Shown piece after piece: positions 7,970 to 13,758 of a stretch of 14,941 nt of DNA. Both the position numbers and the translations under genes were made by a program. The notes under the pieces were generated by a model that saw only the letters and a list, made by a program, of their open reading frames with translations, did no database searches and had not been told where the DNA came from. Location of the stretch: NCBI GenBank assembly GCA_035628035.1, contig DASPKS010000054.1, positions 1-14,941 on the forward strand, read 5' to 3'. How positions within the stretch are numbered: the stretch's first letter is position 1; each line of letters begins with the position of its first letter. Source of the DNA: DASPKS01 sp035628035 (lineage in GTDB: Bacteria; Bacteroidota; Rhodothermia; Rhodothermales; Rubricoccaceae).

Positions 7970-8012
7970 GGCGGCAGCAGGGTACACGGGGACGCCGTAT
8001 ACCCCTGCCGCC
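7970..8012. repeat. Long imperfect inverted repeat between divergent genes
   Basis: GGCGGCAG (7970-7977) pairs perfectly with CTGCCGCC (8005-8012). Inside it, GGTACACGGGG (7981-7991) pairs at 9 of 11 positions with CGCCGTATACC (7993-8003) around a central A. Together they form a stem of about 17 base pairs with a small asymmetric bulge. It begins 10 bases upstream of the minus-strand start at 7960 and overlaps that gene's candidate -7 element. It could be an operator for a dimeric regulator or a hairpin in the minus-strand leader. Confidence 0.6.
7977..7984 (-). promoter_or_regulatory. Candidate -7 element (TACCCTGC) for the DUF4290-like gene
   Basis: Read on the minus strand, TACCCTGC ends 16 bases before the ATG at 7960 and differs by one base from the element upstream of the D-threonine aldolase-like gene. 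It lies inside the inverted repeat 7970-8012. Confidence 0.3.
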
Positions 8013-8027
8013 GGGCGCGGTTCTGCG

Positions 8028-8035
8028 TACTTTCC
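8028..8035 (+). promoter_or_regulatory. Candidate -7 element (TACTTTCC) for the small gene at 8076
   Basis: TACTTTCC fits TAnnTTnC and lies 40 bases before ATG 8076, a longer spacing than for the neighbours. The inverted repeat 7970-8012 sits just upstream, where a regulator could affect both divergent genes. Confidence 0.4.
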
Positions 8036-8075
8036 CCGTGCGCGGCGGGGCCACACTTCGACGCCCGCCCGCGTG

Positions 8076-8381
8076 ATGAATCTCGCGATGCAGACCGACG
8101 TCCTCGAATCGTTCCCGAACCCGCGCCCGGCCTACCGGCTGGAGCTGCTCCCCATCGTGCCGCCGTTCTTCCGGCGCGCGCGGTCGAGCCGCGTGGACGA
8201 GGGCGAGCTCGTCTACTACGGCCCCGCCCCGACGTACTATGGCATCGGCGAGGTGCTCGCGATGACCGACCGCCACGTCATCGTGGACTTCCGCGGGACG
8301 GGGCAGTTCGGCGTCCACGAGGAGACGCTTGAACGGGAGTACGTCCTGCCGATTCCGCCGGAGCGGGTGCCGCTGCTGTAG
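8076..8381 (+). CDS. Small conserved-looking protein with SH3-like beta segment
   Basis: 101 residues from ATG 8076 (an adjacent GTG at 8073 and a later ATG at 8088 are alternatives). No family is recognised with certainty. After a proline-rich start, the region about 45-90 (YYGIGEVLAMTDRHVIVDF and then a glycine turn and charged strand) has the glycine-x-glycine-x-valine pattern of small SH3-like barrels such as DUF3553 or the CarD N-terminal domain. That would fit a nucleic-acid or protein-binding role, but this is inference. No signal peptide is seen. The stop is 10 bases from the end of the convergent lipoprotein gene. Confidence 0.72.
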   Translation: MNLAMQTDVLESFPNPRPAYRLELLPIVPPFFRRARSSRVDEGELVYYGPAPTYYGIGEVLAMTDRHVIVDFRGTGQFGVHEETLEREYVLPIPPERVPLL

Positions 8382-8391
8382 CGCCGCCGGC

Positions 8392-8967
8392 TCAGTCGAA
8401 GTCGAAGTCGATTCCGGTGCTGCGGAGGAGGTCCGGCGAGACGGCCCGCGCCTCGAACGTCCCGCTCACCGTCGCGTTGATGAACGTCGAGCGATCGGGG
8501 AGGTCGAGCCCGCGCCCCTCAAAGCGGAAGCTCCCGTTGAGGAGGCCGTTGTCGAACCGTGTGATGGTGAGCACGCCCTCACGCGCGGAGAGGACGGGCC
8601 CGCGGGCCTCCGGCTCGTCGGCGTCTTCGAGGTCGGCATACTGCCCGCGGAAGAGATCCGGGTTGGACCCCTCGTCGGAGATCGTGAAGACGCCCACGCC
8701 GGGGCGGTCACCGGGGCGGCTGACGGCGGCGAAGGCGTAGTCGTCGCGGTCGGAGTCGCTGAGGTCGCCGCGGAAGAAGAGGAGCGCGAAAACGGGGGTC
8801 CCGTTGTCGTTGAACGTCGTGTAGAAGGCGTCGCCCTCGAAGTCATCGTCGACGTCGCCGGTGAGGGTGAGCTCGGCGTCGCCGGGGCCGATCTCGCCGT
8901 CGTCCACGGTGTCGCAGGCGGCGAGGAGGACCAGAACGGGGAGGAGGAAGCGAAGCGAAGAGCACAT
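8392..8967 (-). CDS. Acidic outer-envelope lipoprotein, function unknown
   Basis: 191 residues from ATG 8967. The N-terminus MCSSLRFLLPVLVLLAAC is a lipoprotein signal peptide with lipobox LAAC and Cys18 as the lipidated residue. The mature part begins DTVDDGEIGPGDAE and is very rich in Asp and Glu, as expected for a secreted protein of a marine or halophilic bacterium. Its beta-rich pattern (LTLTGDVDDDFEGDAF, GVFTI, GVLTITRFDNGLLNGSF, ATVSGTFEA) resembles small Bacteroidota lipoproteins that form a beta sandwich, but no named family is assigned. It would be anchored in the envelope after Lgt/LspA processing. Alone as a transcription unit, it diverges from the ABC exporter operon 132 bases away. 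Confidence 0.88.
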   Translation of the reverse strand: MCSSLRFLLPVLVLLAACDTVDDGEIGPGDAELTLTGDVDDDFEGDAFYTTFNDNGTPVFALLFFRGDLSDSDRDDYAFAAVSRPGDRPGVGVFTISDEGSNPDLFRGQYADLEDADEPEARGPVLSAREGVLTITRFDNGLLNGSFRFEGRGLDLPDRSTFINATVSGTFEARAVSPDLLRSTGIDFDFD

Positions 8968-9028
8968 GGTCTCGTGGGGAAGGAAGGGGAAGGGACGTGT
9001 GCTCGGCGGACGACGCCAACGCCGCAGA

Positions 9029-9045
9029 CGGCAACCCGGTTGCCG
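9029..9045. promoter_or_regulatory. Perfect 8-bp inverted repeat, candidate operator
   Basis: CGGCAACC, one C, then GGTTGCCG form a perfect 17-base inverted repeat. It lies between the divergent lipoprotein and ABC exporter genes, 26 bases upstream of the exporter's candidate -7 element, about where a -35-proximal operator would be. No regulator gene is adjacent. Confidence 0.4.
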
Positions 9046-9071
9046 CCCCCCCGTAGCGGAGGCCCCGCGCG

Positions 9072-9079
9072 TAGCTTCC
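9072..9079 (+). promoter_or_regulatory. Candidate -7 element (TAGCTTCC) for the ABC exporter operon
   Basis: TAGCTTCC fits TAnnTTnC and ends 20 bases before ATG 9100, almost the same spacing as at ruvC (21) and the D-threonine aldolase-like gene (20). This spacing supports ATG 9100 over ATG 9091. Confidence 0.45.
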
Positions 9080-9099
9080 CGCGCCGCCGGATGCCCCCT

Positions 9100-10029
9100 A
9101 TGCCCGCCCTCCACGTCGAGCACGTCACCAAGCGCTACGCCCGCGTCGTGGCGGTGGACGGCGTCTCGCTCACGGCCGAGCCGGGGCGGATCTTCGGGCT
9201 CCTCGGCCCCAACGGCGCCGGCAAGACCTCGACCATCCGGATGATCGCCGCCATCACGGCGCCGGATGAGGGGCGCATCCGGTTCGGCGACATGCCCGTC
9301 GGCCCCGCCACACAGCAGCGGATGGGGTACCTCCCCGAGGAGCGCGGGCTCTACCGGAAGCTCCGCGTGGGCGAGCAGCTCGTTTACCTCGCCCGCCTCA
9401 AGGGGCTCTCGGCGCGCGCCGCCGAGGCCGCCACGCGCCGCTGGCTCGAGCGCTTCGACGCAACCGGCTGGTACGGCAATAGGGTGGAGGAGCTGAGCAA
9501 GGGGATGCAGCAGAAGGTGCAGTTCCTCACCACCGTCCTCCACGACCCCGACCTGCTCATCTTCGACGAGCCGTTCTCGGGGCTCGACCCGCTCAACGCT
9601 GAGCTCCTCCACAGCGTCATCACCGAGCAGCGCGCGGCGGGGCGGACGGTCCTCTTCGCGAGCCACCGGATGGAGCAGGTGGAGCAGCTCTGCGACGACC
9701 TCTGCCTCATCGCGCATGGCCGCGTGATCCTTGCTGGACCGCTCCGGGAGGTGAAGGCCCGCTACGGCCGTGACACCGTGGCCCTCGACTTCGAAGGGGG
9801 GATCACCTGGCTCGACGCGCTCGAAGCGGAGGGGGCCGTGAAGGTGGTCGTCCGCTCGGCCGGGCACGCCACCGTCCGCCTGAACGAGGGAACGCCGCCG
9901 CGCCGCGTGCTCGAGGCGGCGCTGGCGGGAGCGCGCGAGGTCGTCCGGTTCGAGGTGGAGGAGCCGCCGCTCTCCGAGATCTTCGTGCAGGCCGTCGAGC
10001 AGGCCGGGGCCGAGCGCGCCGCCGCATGA
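9100..10029 (+). CDS. ABC exporter ATP-binding protein (NatA/ABC-2 type)
   Basis: 309 residues from ATG 9100 (ATG 9091 would add MPP). It powers the membrane partner encoded next. Walker A GPNGAGKT is at residues 36-43, the Q-loop region reads GYLPEERGLY as in NatA-type proteins, the signature is LSKGMQQK (132-139), Walker B is LLIFDEP (152-158), the D-loop is GLDP (161) and the H-loop is His189 in ASHRMEQV. The C-terminal 90 residues, ending PPLSEIFVQAVEQ, match the DUF4162 region of this subfamily. All catalytic motifs are intact. The stop overlaps the permease start by four bases (ATGA), which points to coupled translation. The relatives include NatA (sodium export) and YhaQ; the true substrate is not known from sequence. 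Confidence 0.95.
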   Translation: MPALHVEHVTKRYARVVAVDGVSLTAEPGRIFGLLGPNGAGKTSTIRMIAAITAPDEGRIRFGDMPVGPATQQRMGYLPEERGLYRKLRVGEQLVYLARLKGLSARAAEAATRRWLERFDATGWYGNRVEELSKGMQQKVQFLTTVLHDPDLLIFDEPFSGLDPLNAELLHSVITEQRAAGRTVLFASHRMEQVEQLCDDLCLIAHGRVILAGPLREVKARYGRDTVALDFEGGITWLDALEAEGAVKVVVRSAGHATVRLNEGTPPRRVLEAALAGAREVVRFEVEEPPLSEIFVQAVEQAGAERAAA

Positions 10030-11345
10030 GCAAGATCTTCCTCATCGCCCGGAGCGAGCTCCTGCGCCGCGTCCGCTCGAAGACGTTCGTGCTGACGACG
10101 CTGCTCGCGCCGCTCCTCATCGTGGCGGCCACGCTCCTCCCCATCCTCGTCGTCGTCCTCACGCAGGACGACACGGTGCGGACGGTGGCCCTCGTGAACC
10201 AGACGGGCGAGCCGGCCCTCGCCGACAGCGTCGCCGCGGCGCTCCCCGACGGCTTCCGCGTCGTGCAGCCCGCCCTCCCGCTCGACTCCCTCCGCGCCCG
10301 CGTGCTCCGCGGCGGGCTCGACGGGTTCCTCGTCCTCCCGCGCGGGCTCCTCGCCGGCACCGAGGAGGCGGCGTACTACTCGCGCGGCGCGGGGCTCGGC
10401 GCGCAGGAGGGCGTGCGCAGCGCCGTCCGCGATGCCGTCCGTCTCCACCGCATTCGCGCGGCGGGCGCCACCGACGCCGTGATCGCCGCGCTCGACGCCC
10501 CCGTAGCCCTCTCGCTCGTGACCGTCACCGAGCGCGGCGACGAGGCCGACACCGCCTTCGTTTCGATCATCGTCGGGATGATGATGGGGCTCCTCATCTA
10601 CATCGCCGTGCTCATCTACGGGATCACGGTGATGCGCGGGGTGATCGAGGAGAAGACGAGCCGGATCGTGGAGGTGATCGCGTCCAGCGCGCGGCCGTTC
10701 GAGCTGATGATGGGGAAGGTGCTCGGCATCGGCGCGACGGGGCTCGTCCAGTTCGCGACGTGGGGGGCGCTGCTCGTCGTGCTCGGCGCCGTCGCGGGGC
10801 CGCTCCTCGCGCTCACGATGGGGGCCGCCGCCGACCCCGCCGCGCTCGGCGCAGGAATGCCGGGCCGCCCGCCCGCTCCCGAGGTCGACCCCGCCGCGCT
10901 CGCGGAGGCCATCGCCGCCGTGCTTGCGCCCGGGCGGCTCCTCACGTTCGTCGCGTTCTTCCTCGGGGGGTACCTCCTGTGTGCGGCGCTCTTCGCCGCC
11001 GTCGGGAGCGCCGTCGAGCAGGAGTCCGACGCGCAGACGCTCCAGCTCCCGGTGATGCTGCCGCTGCTGGTGCCGATGTTTTTTCTTCAGTACGTGATTG
11101 ATCGCCCTGACGCGCCGCTCTCGGTGGGGCTCAGCCTGTTCCCCTTCTCCGCGCCGATGCTGATGACGGTGCGGATGGCGATGACGGCGGTGCCGCTGTG
11201 GCAGGTGGGGCTGGCGTTCCTGCTCCTCGCGCTCAGCTTCGTGGGGCTGATCTGGGTGGCCGCGCGGATCTACCGCGTGGGGATCCTGATGTACGGGAAG
11301 AAGGCGACGCTGCGCGACCTCTGGCGCTGGGCTCGCACACCGTGA
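10026..11345 (+). CDS. ABC-2 type exporter permease (NatB/YhaP-like)
   Basis: 439 residues. A basic N-terminus (ARSELLRRVRSK) is followed by a membrane helix at about 21-45, an extracytoplasmic domain at about 46-178, and further helices near 179-203, 236-265, 303-330, 340-357, 366-382 and 392-415. The cytoplasmic motif EEKTSRIVEVIASSARPFEL (208-227) is characteristic of ABC-2 permeases of the NatB/YhaP class. A Pro/Ala-rich extracytoplasmic loop lies at about 268-300. It forms the channel of the exporter with the ATPase just upstream, with which it overlaps by four bases. Sodium or small-molecule export is the family role; the substrate is inferred only. The C-terminal 16 residues recur, 12 identical, in a fragment at 11602-11652. 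Confidence 0.94.
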   Translation: MSKIFLIARSELLRRVRSKTFVLTTLLAPLLIVAATLLPILVVVLTQDDTVRTVALVNQTGEPALADSVAAALPDGFRVVQPALPLDSLRARVLRGGLDGFLVLPRGLLAGTEEAAYYSRGAGLGAQEGVRSAVRDAVRLHRIRAAGATDAVIAALDAPVALSLVTVTERGDEADTAFVSIIVGMMMGLLIYIAVLIYGITVMRGVIEEKTSRIVEVIASSARPFELMMGKVLGIGATGLVQFATWGALLVVLGAVAGPLLALTMGAAADPAALGAGMPGRPPAPEVDPAALAEAIAAVLAPGRLLTFVAFFLGGYLLCAALFAAVGSAVEQESDAQTLQLPVMLPLLVPMFFLQYVIDRPDAPLSVGLSLFPFSAPMLMTVRMAMTAVPLWQVGLAFLLLALSFVGLIWVAARIYRVGILMYGKKATLRDLWRWARTP

Positions 11346-11360
11346 GCGCCTAGGAGACGA

Positions 11361-11522
11361 TCACTTCCCCTTGCCCCGGCGCTCGGCCTCCTTCCGGATC
11401 GTCCCGACCTGCTTGTCCTTGCGCGTCTTTCGGCCGTCGGGGTTGCGGAAGCTTTCCTCCGGGATGCCGGACTTCTTGGCGACGGTCTCGAGCGTGGCGT
11501 CCTTCCTGATCTTCCGGGCCAT
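11361..11522 (-). CDS. 53-residue very basic protein of unknown function
   Basis: 53 residues from ATG 11522, ending KEAERRGKGK. About a third of the residues are Lys or Arg, spread along the chain, with no Cys, no signal peptide and no membrane segment. ATLETVAKKSGIPEESFRNP looks like a short helix-turn-helix-like stretch, so nucleic-acid binding is possible but not shown. I do not recognise a family. It is supported by a coding-like amino acid pattern and a leader shared with the decarboxylase gene. It converges on the ABC permease (15-base gap) and lies between two copies of the permease end. Confidence 0.62.
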   Translation of the reverse strand: MARKIRKDATLETVAKKSGIPEESFRNPDGRKTRKDKQVGTIRKEAERRGKGK

Positions 11523-11545
11523 CGGTGTCGGGGTTAGTGGATGGC
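11520..11545 (-). promoter_or_regulatory. Leader shared with the decarboxylase gene
   Basis: The 26 bases up to and including the ATG match the decarboxylase leader at 13221-13246 at 22 positions. The core on the minus strand is TAACCCCGACACCGATG. It contains no Shine-Dalgarno and may be a translation-initiation or transcription-start signal of this organism. No -7 element is clear further upstream. Confidence 0.4.
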
Positions 11546-11601
11546 TGATGTTCACCGAAGGAAAGCCGGCGGAGGCAGAACGTTCCGATCCCGTAGAGCA
11601 A

Positions 11602-11652
11602 GGGAAGATGGCGACCCTGCGCAGCCGCTGGCGGCGGGCCCGCACGCCCTGA
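11602..11652 (+). pseudogene. Remnant of a second ABC-2 permease 3' end
   Basis: An ungapped 51-base stretch matches the last 51 bases of the permease gene (11295-11345) at 41 positions, including the TGA stop. Translated, it reads GKMATLRSRWRRARTP against GKKATLRDLWRWARTP, with 12 of 16 residues identical. Similarity stops upstream of it and after the stop. The likely explanation is a tandem permease paralogue of which only the tail survives. It lies in the 159-base gap between the 53-residue gene and the decarboxylase. Confidence 0.55.
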
Positions 11653-11681
11653 CCGTCAGGCGGCTCCTGCGGCGAGAGGGG

Positions 11682-13223
11682 CTACGCGGCTTCCTGGTCG
11701 AACCGGTGCCCGAGCCTCCGCAGCTCGTCGAAAACGCGCTCGATGTCGTTGATGGTGGTGCGGTGGGAGCAGATGGCGAGGCGGAGCACGATCCGCCCCC
11801 GGAGCTGCGAGGTCATCACGAAGGCGAGCCCGCTGAGCTGGATCGCGTCGGCGATCTGCTGGTTGAGCCGGTCGAGGTAGTCCGCCTGCGCGTCGGCGGC
11901 GTCGCGCAGCCGCGCCGGGCGGAAGCGGAAGCAGTACAGGTTGATGATCGGGCGGTGGAGCGCCTCGAAGTCGGCGTCGGCGCGGACGAGCGCGTCGAGG
12001 TGCTCGGCGCAGCGGACGTTCTGCCGGAGGAGGAGGCGGTAGCCCTCGGCGCCGTAGTGCTTCAGCGTCATCCACAGCTTGAGCGCCTTGAACCCGCGCG
12101 ACATCTGGGGGCCGTTCTCGTAGTAGTCGAGCCCGAGGTGGGCGTCGGGGAGGATGCCGCGGAGGTAGGGCGCGTGCATCGAGAACGCCCGGTGCTGTTG
12201 GTCGGGGTCGCGGAGGAGCACGCACCCGCACTCGTAGGGGATGTAGAGCCACTTGTGCGGGTCGAGCGTGACGGAGTCGGCCCGCTCCAGCCCGGCGTAG
12301 CGCGGGCGCAGCTCGGGGAGCATGGCGCCGACAGCCCCGCACGCGCCGTCGGCGTGGAACCACAGCCCGTACTCCGCGCACACGTCGGCGATGTCGGAGA
12401 GCGGGTCGATGGCGCCCACGTTCACGGAGCCGACCTGCGCGACGACGCAGAACGGGTGGTCGCCGCGCGCGCGGTCCTCGTCGAGCATCCGCCGGAGCGC
12501 CGCCACGTCCATCGTGTAGTCCTCGCGGCTGGGGACGCGGCGGAGCGCCTCGCGGCCGAGGTTCATCATGTCCACCGCGCGGACGAGCGAGACGTGGCCC
12601 TCGTGGTCGGAGGCGTAGACGAGGAAGCGGCCCGTGCGGGCGGGGTCCTGCAGCCCGCGCGGCGTGGTGTCGTAGGGGGCCGTGTTACGGAGGGCCGTGT
12701 GGAGCGCGGTGAAGTTGGCCATCATGCCGCCGCTCGTGAGGAGCCCACCGCAGGCGGGGTCGTAGCCGATCAGCTCGGCCAGCCACGCGAGCGTGCGCCG
12801 CTCGACCTCGGTGGCCGATGGCGCGGGCTTCCACCCCCCGGCGTTCATGTTGACCGACGCCGCGAGGGCCTCGGCCAGGATGCCCATGGTCGAGCCCGAG
12901 CCGTTGACGAACCCGAAGTAGCGCGGCGAGCCGAGGTGCGTGGCGTTCGGGAGCACCTTCTCGCTCCACTCCGCCAGGATGCGCTCGGGGTCCTGGCCGT
13001 GCTCCGGAAGCGGCTCCTCGAACACGCGGGCCACCTGCTCCGGCGTTCGCCCCGCGAAGACGGGCACGTCGCGGACCTCATGGAGGTAGGCAGCGATGGC
13101 GTCGATGACGCGGTAGCCGAGGGCCTGGAACGCTTCCGGGGTCAGATCGCCCTCGTACCAGGCGTCGTCGCCGTCGTGCCCGGCGGGGCTAGGCGGGGGG
13201 TCCTCCCTGATCGGCTGGGGCAT
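11682..13223 (-). CDS. PLP-dependent group II amino acid decarboxylase
   Basis: 513 residues from ATG 13223 (MPQPIREDPP); the open frame reaches 13334 but the extra residues cover a promoter-like element and a terminator-like hairpin. It removes CO2 from an L-amino acid with PLP, in the cytoplasm. HLGSPRYFGFVNGSG and the GGxxTSGGMMANFTAL stretch are typical of the aromatic/glutamate decarboxylase family. The cofactor stacking His is His210 (SDHEGHVSLVRAV), the PLP-nitrogen Asp is Asp292 (FHADGACGA) and the Schiff-base lysine is Lys324 (LDPHKWL). Length is slightly above the usual 470-490. Order and motifs fit aromatic-L-amino-acid decarboxylases better than glutamate decarboxylases, but the substrate (Tyr, Trp, Phe, DOPA or 2,4-diaminobutyrate) is not decided. 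It appears to have its own promoter. Confidence 0.92.
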   Translation of the reverse strand: MPQPIREDPPPSPAGHDGDDAWYEGDLTPEAFQALGYRVIDAIAAYLHEVRDVPVFAGRTPEQVARVFEEPLPEHGQDPERILAEWSEKVLPNATHLGSPRYFGFVNGSGSTMGILAEALAASVNMNAGGWKPAPSATEVERRTLAWLAELIGYDPACGGLLTSGGMMANFTALHTALRNTAPYDTTPRGLQDPARTGRFLVYASDHEGHVSLVRAVDMMNLGREALRRVPSREDYTMDVAALRRMLDEDRARGDHPFCVVAQVGSVNVGAIDPLSDIADVCAEYGLWFHADGACGAVGAMLPELRPRYAGLERADSVTLDPHKWLYIPYECGCVLLRDPDQQHRAFSMHAPYLRGILPDAHLGLDYYENGPQMSRGFKALKLWMTLKHYGAEGYRLLLRQNVRCAEHLDALVRADADFEALHRPIINLYCFRFRPARLRDAADAQADYLDRLNQQIADAIQLSGLAFVMTSQLRGRIVLRLAICSHRTTINDIERVFDELRRLGHRFDQEAA

Positions 13224-13246
13224 CGGTCTCGGGGCTAGTAGACGGC
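13221..13246 (-). promoter_or_regulatory. Leader shared with the 53-residue gene
   Basis: The core TAGCCCCGAGACCGATG on the minus strand includes the start codon of the decarboxylase and differs at two of 17 positions from the leader at 11520-11536. The lipoprotein gene leader ends CCCCACGAGACCATG, a looser match. It could be an SD-independent initiation element. Confidence 0.4.
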
Positions 13247-13250
13247 GCAA

Positions 13251-13258
13251 GCAAGGTA
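13251..13258 (-). promoter_or_regulatory. Candidate -7 element (TACCTTGC) for the decarboxylase
   Basis: Read on the minus strand, TACCTTGC fits TAnnTTnC and ends 27 bases before ATG 13223. It lies 3 bases downstream of the terminator-like hairpin of the preceding gene, as expected for a separate transcription unit. Confidence 0.45.
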
Positions 13259-13261
13259 TCC

Positions 13262-13292
13262 ACCCTGCCGGGCCTGTAGGCTCCGGGAGGGT
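13262..13292 (-). terminator. Terminator-like hairpin after the glycosylase-like gene
   Basis: On the plus strand ACCCT pairs with AGGGT, then a G-G mismatch, CCGG with CCGG, a bulged T, and GCCT with AGGC around a two-base loop. That is about 13 base pairs starting one base after the minus-strand stop codon at 13294. There is no clear U tract, so it could be a weak or Rho-assisted terminator or an mRNA-stabilising stem. Confidence 0.5.
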
Positions 13293-13293
13293 C

Positions 13294-13725
13294 TCATGTC
13301 GTCCGCTCCCAGGGCTGCACGTCGCCGGGGACAATGCGGAAGAGGGGGTGCGGGTCGGGAACGACGATGGCCTGCGCGGCGGCGTACCGCGCGGGGTCGC
13401 GCTGCGCCAGCTTGCGGAGGAGGTGGGCCCACTCGTAGCGGAGCTGGCCCTCCGTCTCGTCCAGCGTCCCCGCGAAGCGGCGGCTACTGATCTTGCCGGC
13501 GTCGAACGTGTAGCCGCGCTGCGCAGCTTCCTCGTGGACGGCGGCGAGGTACGCGGCGAGGGCGGCCGGTGGGTCGGGCACGGCGCGGAAGCGCGTGAGC
13601 TGGGGGTGGTGGAGGTACCCCTTCGTGCCGCCCTGCACGACCTTCTGCGCGAGCAGCCCCTCGCGCCAGAGCGCGACGAGCCCTTTCGCGTCGAGGTAGC
13701 GGGGGTGCAGCGTCCACAGCCGCAT
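13294..13725 (-). CDS. Pyrimidine-dimer DNA glycosylase (endonuclease V-like) family protein
   Basis: 143 residues from ATG 13725. The N-terminus MRLWTLHPRYLDAKGLVALW, followed by REGLLAQKVVQGGTKGY and HHPQLTRF, is the signature of the bacterial Pyr_excise family (PF03013) related to T4 endonuclease V (DenV). Members are annotated as pyrimidine dimer DNA glycosylases, which would remove UV-induced dimers in base excision repair. The exact activity of the bacterial subfamily is mostly inferred, and the active-site residues of the phage enzyme cannot be placed confidently here. Length is normal. It follows the reductase gene by 33 bases on the same strand, so the two may be co-transcribed, and a hairpin follows its stop. 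A weak GAGGG precedes the start. Confidence 0.85.
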   Translation of the reverse strand: MRLWTLHPRYLDAKGLVALWREGLLAQKVVQGGTKGYLHHPQLTRFRAVPDPPAALAAYLAAVHEEAAQRGYTFDAGKISSRRFAGTLDETEGQLRYEWAHLLRKLAQRDPARYAAAQAIVVPDPHPLFRIVPGDVQPWERTT

Positions 13726-13758
13726 GACGCCCTCGCTAGGCCGCCGCGTGGATCACCC

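Noticed and set aside
11648..11660. CCTGAC-C-GTCAGG palindrome downstream of the decarboxylase stop
   Set aside because: Arms of six with a one-base centre cannot form a good hairpin loop, there is no U tract, and it overlaps the permease remnant; too weak to call a terminator.
11541..13238. 565-codon open frame on the plus strand opposite the decarboxylase
   Set aside because: The minus strand encodes a complete PLP enzyme with lysine, aspartate and histidine in place; the plus-strand product is low-complexity and matches nothing.
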